Shown: piece by piece, positions 27,114 through 42,567 of the stretch | How positions within the stretch are numbered: position 1 is the first letter of the stretch | Layout: each line of letters starts with the position of its first letter | Source of the DNA: Ophiodon elongatus | Taxonomy: Eukaryota; Chordata; Actinopteri; Perciformes; Hexagrammidae | NCBI GenBank assembly: GCA_016806645.1 | Contig: JACSYO010000040.1 | Span: forward strand, 641,001-705,000 | DNA: 64,000 bases | Direction: 5' to 3' | The notes under the pieces: generated by a model | Databases searched by the model: none | What the model saw: only the letters and a program-made list of their open reading frames with translations | Told to the model about the DNA's origin: nothing | Translations under genes and position numbers: made by a program

Positions 27114-27375
27114 TTGATAGATAGATAGATATATCTATATATGTAGAGATACTATGTGATAATACAGTAGATACTTCAGCACAAAGTCCCTGTAGCATGC
27201 AACAGCAGTCAGCACCAACTCTCCAAACACCTTCAGACTGAATGTGTTCTCAGTTTCAGATGAAGATGGGGACTTCCTGCAGAATGCCCTCACTGGATTG
27301 GCTACGGTGGCTGGGTTTCTTCTTCTAGCTTTTATAGTGACGATGTCACGTAGACAACACAGGAATAAAAGGTAA
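19665..27375 (+). CDS. enpp7: Ectonucleotide pyrophosphatase/phosphodiesterase 7 (alkaline sphingomyelinase)
   Basis: Five coding exons: 19665-19929, 20377-20522, 20882-21511, 24074-24287 and 27254-27375. All introns are GT-AG and the join gives 458 residues, the length of human ENPP7. The start codon has A at -3 and G at +4. A signal peptide covers about residues 1-27. The catalytic set of the alkaline-phosphatase fold is intact: D43 in SFDGFRWDY, nucleophile T79 in FLTITSPSHF, D203 and H207 in EPDGTGHRYG, D250/H251 in TADHGM, and H358 in GEHGFDN. Residues about 431-449 form one membrane span followed by a basic tail. The family hydrolyses sphingomyelin and lysophospholipids at the intestinal brush border, releasing phosphocholine. 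The exon 5 acceptor is ambiguous: AG at 27252-27253 or 27258-27259 are both in frame, the latter giving 456 residues. A further terminal exon is possible (see 27582). Confidence 0.93.
22479..22530 (+). repeat. Dispersed repeat fragment (ttaggcaacaaaactac type)
   Basis: A diverged second copy of the 9166-9240 sequence, inside enpp7 intron 3. Confidence 0.5.
22832..22998 (+). repeat. Common percomorph dispersed repeat
   Basis: Contains 'aggtacagtgtgcagcgc', 'cgtataatcacctgaaaat', 'gttgtgttttcatgagc' and 'agaatgagccgttta' in the order typical of a very abundant fish interspersed repeat. The family was recognised from general knowledge. It supports a percomorph source. Confidence 0.6.
24420..25270 (+). 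repeat. 21-bp minisatellite (AATGACCTCAAAGAGACNCAN) in enpp7 intron 4
   Basis: The repeat starts after 'aggggcccccctggccttc'. Units close to AATGACCTCAAAGAGACGCAT, mostly 21 bp, are clearest from 24,588 to 24,750 and become degenerate towards 25,265. Because 21 is a multiple of three, long frames stay open on both strands, but they are not genes. Confidence 0.85.
25391..25575 (+). repeat. Dispersed repeat related to 15.4 kb
   Basis: Shares the ordered strings 'ttactcaaacag' and 'aaatagtgcatttgt' with 15,520-15,565. It continues into 'ccacatatggtgccacagtg'. Confidence 0.5.
25681..25741 (+). repeat. (CA)n(TA)n microsatellite
   Basis: A short CA tract followed by about 23 TA units, directly before a transposon-like terminus. 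Confidence 0.95.
25741..25800 (+). mobile_element. DNA-transposon terminus (GTACCAGTGAAAAGTTTGGA)
   Basis: Begins with 'gtaccagtgaaaagtttgg' followed by 'acacacctgg', a terminus well known from fish DNA elements. Only this end is seen, abutting a TA tract. Confidence 0.5.
26478..26897 (+). repeat. ACAAATACATG minisatellite in enpp7 intron 4
   Basis: About 20 imperfect units built from 'atgacaaatacagacaaatac' (7-, 14- and 21-bp periods). The minus strand yields frames of MYLSVFV repeats of up to about 200 codons, which are repeat artefacts. Confidence 0.92.
26957..27145. repeat. TA / TATC-rich microsatellite
   Basis: Almost pure alternating TA with interspersed ATCT units, ending about 110 bp before the enpp7 exon 5 acceptor. 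Confidence 0.95.
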
Positions 27376-27581
27376 CGACTGAATAATTAAAGACTGTTTT
27401 TATTTGTCATTACTGGTTCACCCCTGTGGGGCTGAGCAATACGGCTCAAAACATTACATCCAGAATACTTTTGAGAATTTTTTTTCTTCTTTTATTCTGA
27501 TATTAATGTCACAATATGGCAAAAAACTTGACTATTGACTGTTGTCATATTGTCAATTAATTAATTTTGTTTGTGTTCCAG

Positions 27582-27639
27582 ATCAGGAAGTTCAGAACAT
27601 CTTCCAGGAAAAGAAAAGACGAAAGAAACTTCACTCTGA
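27582..27639 (+). CDS. enpp7: Possible alternative terminal exon of enpp7
   Basis: Exon 5 contains AAAAG followed by GTAACG at 27372, one base before its TAA. Splicing from there to the acceptor at 27580-27581 ('tttgtgttccag') keeps the frame and replaces the stop with an 18-residue tail ending in KETSL, then TGA at 27637-27639. The protein would have 476 residues. The C-terminus T-S-L fits a class I PDZ ligand (S/T-X-hydrophobic). The acceptor is good, but the donor lacks G at +5. An AATAAA follows at 27892. Reading through to the TAA is the simpler model. Confidence 0.4.
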
Positions 27640-27719
27640 TCATCAGAAGAAAAGTAGAAACAAGAAGACAAATGCTGCCCCATTGTGACACTGAGCAACA
27701 GCTGCCTGTGTGGACACTC

Positions 27720-27760
27720 TGGGGGGGGGGGGGGGGTGGGGGGCATGGGGGGGGGGCATC
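27720..27760 (+). repeat. G-run cluster downstream of enpp7
   Basis: Several runs of six or more G separated by short spacers. Potential quadruplex-forming sequence in the probable 3' untranslated region. Confidence 0.7.
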
Positions 27761-27891
27761 CCATGTGAGGAAATGCACTCTGAATTGCACAAGGAACCCA
27801 AGAGCAGAGTTGAAACCATTTCCTTCACTTATATTATTTGTTCAAAAACCGAGAATACAAATGACTAGAATCGGGGGAATCGAATCATATC

Positions 27892-27897
27892 AATAAA
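27892..27897 (+). other. enpp7: Candidate enpp7 polyadenylation signal
   Basis: AATAAA about 520 bp after the exon 5 stop and 250 bp after the alternative stop. Another AATAAA lies at 27364 inside exon 5. Confidence 0.4.
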
Positions 27898-29257
27898 AAG
27901 AACGTAACAGCTCATTTTTGTGTGTTTTGTTGAGTATTTGGTTGAAACTTGTGTGATTCATGTATATTACTGTGTCTGTTTCACAACATGTTGTAATAAA
28001 ATGTTTACTGATGAAGTGTCTTATAACTGGGTACGAGGCCTACCATTGGCTGCCTTTAACAGGAGCATCCGAAGCCTTGAACACAATGCACCTAATTATC
28101 ATAACTGTTGATGTACAAGACGTTTTCATTTCATTTAAAAAAAAACACACAAAACAAGCAAAAAAACAAGAGGAAAATACGGCATTGAAAGCTACGGAAC
28201 GATGATAAATCGCTTTATTCTACAACAAAGTGTGTTTCGGGTTCGCTTTGTGAATAAAGTAGCGTGTATTTCATCACGTCCACGGCTCTACTTTCACTAT
28301 TATGTGAATAAAGCGTTTGGATCGGAGGACGGTGGCCGCCAAGGGACACGGCTAAGCAAACGCCTTCTCAGTTGCCCGCCTCTCTTCGCGCAATGTGGTC
28401 AAGTTAAGCGCGGGAGAAAGCCACTTCCGGTTACGACTTTCAAAATAACACTATGCATGGCGACTTTTTGGGAGTTTTTCCCCCCAAATACACCATCATG
28501 TGTGTATTTTTGTTTTTCCATTATGAAAAAAAAAAAAGAAGAAGAATAAAAATATATATATATATATATTACCAAGAATGTTAGAATTACAAAGTTTCTA
28601 TAAGGTATTTTCACTTTTTTAAGTTTTAGTAGTATTTAAATTAAGATGATAATGCACAAGAAATAAATAATGTTTTGTGGTGTGAATTTGTTGGCCAATG
28701 GATGCACGTCTACATGTTACAGCCAAAATATTCAAATCAATCTTGAAAAACTGTCTTTCATTAACAGATTTAATCAACTTAAAGGCGGTAATAATATTTA
28801 CATGATACATACAGTATTTATTTAGATATTTATTAATTAAAACAATATAGATTCATGAATTCATGAAATAATTATCCTGTAATAAGTTCAATAAAAGTAA
28901 AAAAAACTTTAACAGGGAGAAAAAGGGAAGAAACCTTCGGGAGAGCAAAAGAAGAGGATCCTCTATCAGGATGGACAGAAGTACAATAGATGTCATGTGT
29001 ACAGAATGAACAACATAACAGAGTTATAACACATTCAATGCATATGACAGAAATTATTCATATAATGAGAGTAGTAGTGAATAATACTCTAATTATTCAT
29101 ATAATGAGAGTAATGATGAAGAAGTTACAACTACCAAAAATAACAGCAGCAGTGGATATTAGAATAATAATGATAATAGAAGCAGTAATGGTATTAGCAA
29201 TACTAATAGCAATGCAACTAATAATAATACTGATAATAGCAGTAGGTGTCAGGCAGG

Positions 29258-29416
29258 ACCAGGGTCCAGATAGAACCAGGACCAGGGTCCATCTAAAACC
29301 AGGACCAGGGTCCAGATATAACCAGGACCAGGGTCCATCTAAAACCAGGACCAGGGTCCAGATATAACCAGGACCAGGGTCCATCTAAAACCAGGACCAG
29401 GGTCCAGATATAACCA
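29258..29416 (+). repeat. 23-bp tandem array (46-bp higher-order)
   Basis: Units of ACCAGGACCAGGGTCC plus either ATCTAAA or AGATATA alternate about seven times, giving a 46-bp higher-order repeat. Confidence 0.9.
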
Positions 29417-29536
29417 CAATCCACGTAAACCTGTGAGGAGAGAAAATACAAAGACTCTGGAGAAGAAGTAGAGTTAGTAATGTGCATTAATTCATACAGA
29501 AGGAAACAGAGAAGGGTGGGCGCCACCAGGGCCAGG

Positions 29537-29597
29537 GCAGGAGGCAGGAGGCAGGAGGCAGGAGGCAGGAGGCAGGAGGCAGGAGGCAGGAGGCAGG
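29537..29597 (+). repeat. GGCAGGA heptamer array
   Basis: About eight and a half copies of GGCAGGA between two halves of the dispersed repeat. Confidence 0.93.
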
Positions 29598-29909
29598 ACC
29601 AGGGTCCAGATGCAACCACGATCCACGTAAACCTGTGAGGACGGAAAGCAAAAAAGACTCCGGAGAAAGATCAAAGTCAGTAATGTGCATTAATCGTGCA
29701 TGAATTATTAGAAGATACTTTCCTAAAAAAAAAAAAATCAAAAATCAAAAGGCCACACTTTTCTTCCTGAGCCCGAGGAGGACTTTACATTTTATTTTGA
29801 AGACACAGGACCTCGAACATCCGGTCCCCGACCGCGCGTGATTCCGGTGAGCCTGACGCGCCTTCCTCCGTCTCCGGATAAAGGATCGGTGCTCGGGCAG
29901 AAGGCAGAC

Positions 29910-33951
<4,042 letters not shown>

Positions 33952-34121
33952 CGAGGACTCCAGGGGCCACAGACCACATGGGAAACTTTGGGAGGGGGTT
34001 CTGAAGGAATTAGATAAAAACCCTTTGGCTGAAGAATTCCTGAGGAATGCCTCAGGGGGGCGGAGGGGCGAAGTGGGGGGGACCAGAGGACCAGAGGTTG
34101 ATTTACGTTTCATCTTTCTTT

Positions 34122-34127
34122 AATAAA
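34122..34127 (+). other. cbx2: cbx2 polyadenylation signal
   Basis: AATAAA 170 bp after the cbx2 stop codon, in 'tctttaataaaagacc'. Confidence 0.6.
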
Positions 34128-34199
34128 AGACCAGTTTTTAGGTTTGAAAGAAAAAGATAACAAAAGGACAGAACGTCAGATGTTGATTGTGTTTTAATT

Positions 34200-37100
34200 T
34201 ATTTTGCTCGTGTCTACAAATTGTTCCAAGAAACAACAGAGGAGGAGGAGGATGAGGAGGAAGAGGCCGCGCCGCTGGTCCCGACCGGTGATCTGATGAA
34301 ATAACTTATTCCTCTTCGTGTGGAGGTAGAGCTTCACGCCCGTGTTCCTCTGTCGGTGAGCTCCGATCGGAGGGACGTCTTAATGACGGGCGGGGGCGGA
34401 GCTTCTTTTACGGGCAGCAGCCATTCAGCTGGTGTCGTGTTAGCGTGACTCCGTATCAATCACTAGCTAATGTAAACCAGTTTTTAATTCTTAGTATAGC
34501 ATCGTTTACCTTTTTTTTTTTTTTTTAAACATTTCATAAGTTAGCTACCTCTTTTTGTTTTTGAAGTTTGCTGCATTTGTGTATTAATTTCTCGTGGGAT
34601 AGGAAAACCGTTTCCCTCCAGGGTATGCCATCATTGTGTCTTTATAATTGTTTATATAGATATATATATCTATATATCGCCAGCTCCAGACAACAGCCTC
34701 ATTTCTGTGTCATGGGTAGAGAACTCCAATCAGAACCGCCTCTGAGTTCCTCGCGGCGTCGAGCTGTGCGACCGTTATCGCCCTCAAAACAACCTAAGTT
34801 TCATTCCACAGTGCAGCCGGTTTATCGGGCAGGAGTTTTTCCAAACGGGCCGAGGCATGTGGGGAGTCAGATTACGGTATCTCTGCTCCTCCCCCCAGTG
34901 CGTTCAGATAAGACTCGGCCCGAGGTTTTGCTCTTCTGCCTCCGCGTCGGGCCCGTCCTTCGCTTTTTTTTCTTTCTTTTTTTCGCCGGCAGCTCTAATC
35001 TTCTCGGACTTGTAATTCATATGGACAGAAAGAAAGAAGAAGAAGAGGAACAGAGGAAAACGTTCTGGCGTTGACTTGGCGGGACGCCGGCATCGGGGCG
35101 AGGACGAAGCTCGACGAAGGAAACGAGCAGATGTCGTTGTGTCTGCTGCTTCCACACGCGGAGGAACTGAACGCCACATTTGGTGGTTTTGTTTAGTTTT
35201 TTCTTGCAGCTGCAGACGTCTCACTTCACCACCTGCGTGGGTTCAGGAGCCGCAGGCCCCCGGCCTCCCAGAAAAGAGGAAATAAAGAAAAGAAGAAGAA
35301 GCTATCTTGATGTAACGGAAAAGAACCCACAACAATGTGCGCTACTTCCCGCTCCCCGGAAAGGGGCGGGGCCACAAAGCACTTGGACTGAACGCTTCTC
35401 CTCCTGCTCCGCAGACCGGGCCTTCCTCTCTCCTCTCAAAGACTACAACACAAAAGGCATCGCGACCCCAAAGATAGCTCCAATTTCAGGTGGCTCGATA
35501 AAGGAGAACGCACGGAGGCCGGACCGCATTGTTTTTTGAAATGCGGGGACACAAACGTCTGGACAGACACGTGTTCGATGCCACAGAGACGCTGCCGTGT
35601 TCATTTGGGACCAGCTGGACACAAAGAGAGAGTTCTCAGATTACAGGTGAAAAGTGTCTTCTCGTCGAGTCCCATCAGAACGTCCCGCGTCACCAGCAGG
35701 CGACGGGGCAACGCACAGTTGTGTCTATGAAAATGTGTTTTTTTTTTTTATTATTGTATGTTTTCCTGAATTTTTGAAAAGAACAAACTTGGCATAAATG
35801 TTTTTGTTGTTGTTTTTAGATCTACTAACCATCTCAATGGAATGTTTTCTTTACAATCTATTTATTTCCAATCCACAGCCTTCAGGGTAGGACGGTGTCA
35901 CCGACCCGTGTACGGTGCCACGCGTCACATCGACTAATAAATGGTACCGCCTTTTGTCCGACTCCTCTTTTGGGTTTCTTGTTTGTAATCGAGCGACTAG
36001 AATGAACCGGTCGAGTTGCAGCTCAAATCCACGTCATCTTATCCCATTTGACATATTTCCTAATTGGCAGGTTAAGTTATGTCCCAGAAGGTTTTTAGTG
36101 AGGTCACCGTGACCTTTCACCCCCGAGTCCTAATCAGCTTATCCTCGAGTAGAGTTGGTGTTTGTGCCAAATGTTGAAGATATTGGCTCCAGGGACCAGA
36201 CATTTCCTGCTTCCTGCTTCTTAAATGTGCTTTATACGACCGTAGATTTAATATGTTTGACTTTTTTGGGCTTGTGTCGGAGGCATTATTCATTGTTTCC
36301 TGACGTTTCACAGACGAACCTCTGCGGCTGGGTCGTAAGAACAACACTGATTTTATTATTTGTTTGCTACAAAAAAAAACACATATATTGCTTCTTATGG
36401 ACAATTATCATACAAACCAAGTCAACGTTGTGTTGAAAATTATTGTGATTTTTTTTTAATTTATTTTTTTAAATCACACAAATACTTGTACCTTCTATTT
36501 TCTAAGTATCATCTGCATTTGTAGACATCTCGCCCACCAATTTGATTTATGTAACCAGGCCGTATTTTTTATCTTTTGTATAACCTGTTATTCTTTGAAG
36601 TCGCTGAGAATTGAGAAATGTAAGTTAAAAAGTGTTTATTTGTGCAGGTTTAGCATTAATATCTGTCACCTTTTGCCTTTTTATTAGAGCACATATGGAA
36701 AATATCCTGAAATGAGCTGAAGATCAAAGATCCTCACCCCGACAAACCAATCAGTTCAATACATAAACAGATTGATAATGTAAAGTAATATTTCAGCATG
36801 TAGGTGAGATGAGTCGGAATATGTTTGTCATTTTCTTACATGTTTATTGTAAATGACTTGTGCTGATTAGTAATTCACAATCTGTCAAATACTGGATTTT
36901 AGATTTCACCCTATGCATCAGTGTTGATTTATTATTATTTATTATTAGTGGTGCTTCAAACAGCCACTAGATGGTGCTGCTGCACTTAAAGGTGAGGGCA
37001 CTTCAGTTTCCTAATTACCCATAATTATATAATCTGTTGGTTTACACACTTGAGATTGAACTGCTTTAACTCAGCGTGTCTCATTAAGAGCAGCAGGCTG

Positions 37101-37240
37101 ACACTCATCCAACCCACTCACATCAGAAGCTCCACTGTAGTATTCTCTCTGATGATAGTACAGCAGTACACACTGTGTTTACTCACAACGTTTACTTTTA
37201 TTCAGAATAATCTCTGGGACAGAAGATAATCTGAGGGTTT
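34200..37240. other. Gene-free interval downstream of cbx2
   Basis: Holds purine-rich and T-rich patches and a short TATATA stretch at 34,650-34,676. No chromodomain or C-box sequence of CBX8 or CBX4 was found in any frame. A CTCF-like string CCACTAGATGGTGC lies at 36965-36978. Confidence 0.45.
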
Positions 37241-37242
37241 TG

Positions 37243-38588
37243 ACCACTTTCCTCATTTATGATGTTGAGAACCAGAATGTACTACTTATATGTACTCAAG
37301 TACTGTACTTAAGTACAGTTGATGTATTCACACTTTAGTTGAGTATTTCCCAGTTTTATGTCTCCACCACATTTCAGTGGGGAACATCGTTCTGGTTTGC
37401 AGGTTCAGTTTTTAGATATTAAATAAAATATGACACGTTAATCGATTAACTGTTTATGCCGTAGTGGAAGAAGTATTCAGAGCTTTTACTGAAGTAAAAC
37501 AGTCAATACTACTAGTTAAAAAACATAACTCTGTTACTAGTTAAAATCAAGTAACGTGCAAAAGTATCAGCATCAAAATATCCTAAAAGTAAAAGTACTC
37601 ATGCAGATTATTTCAGAATAAAATATTACATTACTAGATGCATTGTGTTCATCACGTTAATGATATGATGATATATATATATATATACAGATTAATCTAT
37701 AATAATATAATGGAATTATTTTTCAGAAGTAGTGGAGTAAAAAAGTACAATATTTCCCTCTGAGATGTAGTGGAGTAGAAGTATGAACCAGTACTAGTAG
37801 TACTGAAGTAAATGTACCTGGTTACATTCCATCACTAGTAAATTAAATGACTTTTAGGCTCATTGTGTTTGATTGTATTGATCTTTTTTTACTGGCGACT
37901 GTCTCCCTTAACACTGGTGTAACCATGGCGATCAGAAAAGTGCTATCTTCTGCGATGATTGGCTGATTAATCGGGAAGTTTTATTTACTTTGCAGATTCA
38001 AATTATTAAAACAAAATATAAACCAACAAAAAAATTCCATTATATTATTATGGATGAATCTACCCAGCAGTATATATATATATATATATTTATTTAAGTT
38101 GTTAAATGGATAAACGTTTTATTTATTATATATATATATATAATAAATAAAATTATAATGTGTGACGAACACATTAATGCATCTAGTAATGTAATATATA
38201 ATATTCTGAAATAATGCACAATGAGTACTTTTACTTTTAGAATATTTTGATGCTGATACTTTTGCACATTTTACTTGATTTTGAATGCAGGACTTTAACT
38301 AGTAGTATTGGCTGTTTAATTCAGTAAAAGCTCTGAATACTTCTTCCACTACGGCATAAACTCAACAGTTAATCGATTAACGCGTCATATTTTATTTTAT
38401 ATGTAAAAACTGAACCTGCAAACCAGAACGATGTTCCCCACTGAAATGTGGCGAAGAGACATAAAACTGGGAAATACTCAACTAAAGTGTGAATACATCA
38501 ACTGTACTTAAGTACAGTACTTGAGTACATATAAGTAGTACATTCTTGTTCTCAGCATCATAAATGAGGCCAAGTGGAGGAAAGTGGT
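37243..38588. repeat. 1.35-kb inverted repeat (foldback element)
   Basis: The left arm (37243 to about 37718) is the reverse complement of the right arm (about 38032 to 38588), with AT-rich indels. Matched landmarks include 'atgtactacttatatgtac' (left) against 'gtacatataagtagtacat' (right), TTAATCGATTAAC in both, and 'agtggaagaagtattcag' against 'ctgaatacttcttccact'. The right arm has about 11 extra bases at 38566-38576. The spacer (37,720-38,030) carries 'gtagtggagtagaagtat'. No transposase is present. It resembles non-autonomous foldback DNA elements of fish. Confidence 0.85.
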
Positions 38589-38949
38589 GCGTTGTTATTG
38601 TTCCGTTGAAGAGACTGAAGTCTGCAGCACCTTCAGCATTAAGACCCCCCCCTCACCCCCCCCCCCCCCACCACCACCCCCCTCCCTCTCTCAGCGCCGC
38701 TGTATTTACGCGCTCCTTAAAAAAAAGAAAGCCCGGTCACGAGGCCCGACTAACTGACAGCAGTTATCATTACACAAAGCACTCGATTCCATAATTTATA
38801 GAGATCCCCGTCGCCGGTTGCGAGGAATTCTCCCAAAATAAATTCAAGTAAACACTTACGCGACAAAGAGGCACTCACAGTGGCCTGGTATGCATAAACA
38901 CTACGAACAGTGTGACAGTGTAATCCCAACCCCCCCCCAAAGCCCAACT

Positions 38950-39008
<59 letters not shown>

Positions 39009-40283
39009 ACCCAACAACCCAGCCCAGCACTGACTTCAGGCTGGGGTTGGAAACAAGCCTAAACCCCGACTTCAGCCCCCCAGCGCCGATGCACCAACCC
39101 CCCCCGCCCCCTCCCCTCCTCCCCCCTCCCCCCCACACCTGACTCCTGGCAAAATAAGCCAGACTCCAATCCATCTTCCATCGCAATAACCCCCTCCCCC
39201 CACCACCACCACCCAAACCATGTTGTTTTGCAGAGCATTCAGCAAGTTCATCTCCGGGGATGTTTTGTGTTTCTTATTGTTTTAGCAACACAAGACGCCG
39301 TAAATCAATCAGCTCTTTGCTTTAACGCCGGCCTTTGTTTAAAAGCCAGGAATAAGCTTCTCCCATGATGCACTGGTGCAAAGGGTTGCACGGAAACTTG
39401 ATTTACCCACCTTTTCATCTGCAGAAAAGATTGCACTTCTTCATGTGTAAATCAATAATACAAAATATAGAATATATAAAAAAAAAAGGGTCTTCTATTC
39501 AGATTAGTACACAGCAGTGCTTCTGATGACGCTTCTATTTGTTTTGTATTGCCGTGTAAAGGCTTTCTGATGCTCTGCCTCCATCACTGGCCAGACTCCA
39601 GCTGCATGTTGACTAATACGAGTATTTAAAGGCCGATACTCATATTGATATTTCATTTGTCTCTGTTTGTATTTGTGTTTGGACTCCTCTCTGCCTTGTG
39701 GATTGCAAACCAAACGGGTGCCGGTTGAGTGAAAAAAAAAGAAAAGAAAAAGAAAACGCCTGGGATGGTTGCTATTCGATTTCAAAGGGAATGTTTAGAA
39801 ACCTGATCCGGCCCTCCAGCGAGCATACCTCCTCCACCCACGTCTCCCTCGCCCCTCATTCTAAATCACTCCGCCGGAGCAGTGTAAACAAACTTCAGTT
39901 TGCTCTCTGATATTGAGAGGTTAAGACAAGCGGCAATCCTCCACTATGACAACACGGCCTCAGACAGACGATGTCATCTGTCTTACCTCACTCTCCATCC
40001 ATCACTACGCCGGAGTCGACATGTCTGACAGTCCCACTCTCGCTTTCTCTCGCTGGCGCAGGCCTTTCCCCCTCACATCTGTCACATTTTCCTCCGAGCT
40101 TACTTTTTTTATTACGCCGGATGAACTCCGCCTCCTCGCCTTCTGAATTCACGGACACCTGAAGGGCGAGCAGGCGGACAGAGAGAGCGAGAGAGAGAGG
40201 AAACCTATCGATTGGTCATGGTATCTGATGTCATCCCGGCTCCACAAACACTTCTTCAGTTCCCGCTCACATACCTGTAAAAC
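38589..40283. other. C-rich and CA-repeat interval, no gene
   Basis: C runs lie at 38,646-38,685 and 39,098-39,134. A few hundred bases at 39,220-39,480 and 39,790-40,150 are unique, without recognisable coding sequence. Confidence 0.4.
38951..39006 (+). repeat. (CA)n microsatellite
   Basis: About 27 CA units between C-rich stretches. Confidence 0.97.
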
Positions 40284-40284
40284 C

Positions 40285-40315
<31 letters not shown>

Positions 40316-40619
40316 TAGAGAGAGAGAGAGTGAGATAGAGAGATCGAGAGTGATAGAGAGAGAGAGAGAGATAGAGAGAGAGAGATCGAGAGTGTGTGAG
40401 AGTGAGAGATAGAGAGAGATCGAGAGGGAGTGAGAGTGTGAGAGAGAGAGAGAGAAAGAGAGAGTGATAGAGCGAGAGGGAGAGAAAGAGAGCGAAAGAG
40501 ACAGAGAGAGAGATAGAGAGAAAGAGAGACAGAGAGAGAGATAGAGAGAAAGAGAGACAGAGAGATAGAGAGAGAGAAAGAGAGACAGAGACAGAGTGAT
40601 AGAGAGAGCGAGAGAGAGC
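40284..40619 (+). repeat. (GA)n-derived homopurine tract
   Basis: About 335 bp of GAGA with interspersed GATA, GACA and GAAA units. It yields artefactual SLSLSL frames on the minus strand. Confidence 0.97.
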
Positions 40620-42492
40620 CGCATCAGAACAAAACATATAAATATGAAGTAACTAAAGGAATAAATACCCAGTGAAATTAGAAGGAAATTAATTTATTGC
40701 GTTTGTAGGTCTGTTCTGCAGTGTTAGAAATTGTATAAGAAACATTTCACAATTAACTAAGTTGTTTGATTTGAATTCCTGAGGTGGAAAAAGCAGACAA
40801 TAATTGATAAATAAGAAATAAATGATTGACTGAAAACATTGGAGCTTGTGTTTAACAATATAAACTATTTCTGCTTTTGTTCAGCTCCATGAGGCTTTTT
40901 GAAAAGTTAAAATGTAATAAAACAACGCCCCAGTCTTATGGGGATCGTGAGCAAGGCGACCCTGGATATTTGCTTATTACAAATGAGAGAAAAGGGAAAA
41001 AAATGAGGACCTAAATCTGAGCCTTGAGGAACACCGAATGACGTGTCATAGTTCTAAAAAATAGTTCCCGAAAAATTATACAATGAAACATTGTCAGTTA
41101 TGTTTTGAGGGAACGCATCTTGATTTGTTTTTGACGTCTCACAAATCCGTGATAATCATAGCACTATAACGTTGATTAAAAATGTTGATATCAAACATAT
41201 ATTTGGGTTCAGAAATTGTTTGCAGAAACGTACAATGCCAACATTTTATTCTGGCGACTGTTTTTGTTCGACAACAAATGTAAAATGTAACTCCAAAGCA
41301 CAAAACATCGGCCAGCCAGGAACAAATTAAGGACCCAGATTTTTATTTATTTTTTATTTAATCTATCAAGGAGATTTTTCAGATGAAATCAATAATTATT
41401 AATCTGTGGCACCTAAATTCATCTCATTTCCTAAAGGGACAATCAGAGAGATGCCTGATTTCATCTTGTCCCTAATATATCTTGTTATTAAGATAATTCA
41501 TATAATATCTTATATATATTATTAAGAAAGGAGAGTTTATGGAAACCTTGGGTTTGTCACTGAGAATGAATCTCCACATGGACATTGAATCATTGTTAAT
41601 ATAGAAATATTGATTAATGCGGAGCTCAGCCAAAACTACGGACATAGATTACATTCATATTTATTATCCACTCCAGTGGTCGTGGCTCTTAATATTAATT
41701 TGTCCTGGACTTTGGTCCAGACTGAAGCATTGACAGATGCCGCGATGATTCATGAACAAATACCTGAAAATAAATCAATAAATCAAAAATCATATTCCAA
41801 TCATCTCTACTTTGTGTATAGTTCTAATTAGCATGTTTTTTACAGTGTCACGTTCAGACATCTAACAGGTGATTTAGTAATAATACAATATGTTAAAGCA
41901 CAAAATAGCAGAGAGAACCGGATCCGGTAAAGTAACGAGGAAGAAGGAAGTCTGAGGGGTTTCTTTGTACCAAAGCAGCTTCTCTTGACACCCACAGGGC
42001 CGGAACAAGGAGGGAACTCCCTCTGCTGTGAAACCCAGGTAACAAAGTCAAACTGTATCCAGCAGACGGAAGGAGCCAGCGGGACGCTAGCCCCTCTGAT
42101 CTCTGGGTAATCTGCTGTGGGGAAGACACAGGTACTCTCCTTACCGCCTTCAAAGGCTCCTCTCCACGCTCAGCCTCACGTCCTCCTCTGATTGGGCGGG
42201 AGAGAAGATATTCACTATTTCACAGGCCAAAGCAGCGTTGATATTTGAAACCATTTGCTATGATGCACATGTGGAAATGGAGCTCAAATATTGGCAATTT
42301 AACCAATTAATTTAGAAACAACCACCTAAAAAAATTTTTTTGTCAAGTTGTTCAGAAATCACGTTCACGCGGATCTTTTCCAAGCGTTGATATCCCCCCC
42401 CAACAGCAAATAACTGGGGGTCCTTTGGTCAACCCACAGAAAACTCCATAAAGCCGATGGCACCAGTAGAGGCGCGCTGATTAATCAGCGGC

Positions 42493-42567
42493 AGGCCCCC
42501 GGACGAGGCCGAGGCCCCCGGACGAGGACGAGGCCCCCGGACGAGGCCGAGGCCCCCGGACGAGGCC
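42493..42567 (+). repeat. 19-bp tandem repeat (AGGCCCCCGGACGAGGNCG)
   Basis: Four units beginning at 42493, 42512, 42531 and 42550, the last partial. GC- and CpG-rich. Confidence 0.92.

Larger units (their letters stand above)
28881..29735 (+). repeat. Dispersed fish repeat with internal tandem expansions
   Basis: Begins near 'gaaaccttcgggagagc' and 'tggacagaagtacaatag', strings typical of an abundant percomorph repeat. Its 3' module (ccacgtaaacctgtgagga ... gtaatgtgcattaat) is present twice, near 29,425 and 29,620. It carries a 23-bp array and a 7-bp array. Confidence 0.65.
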
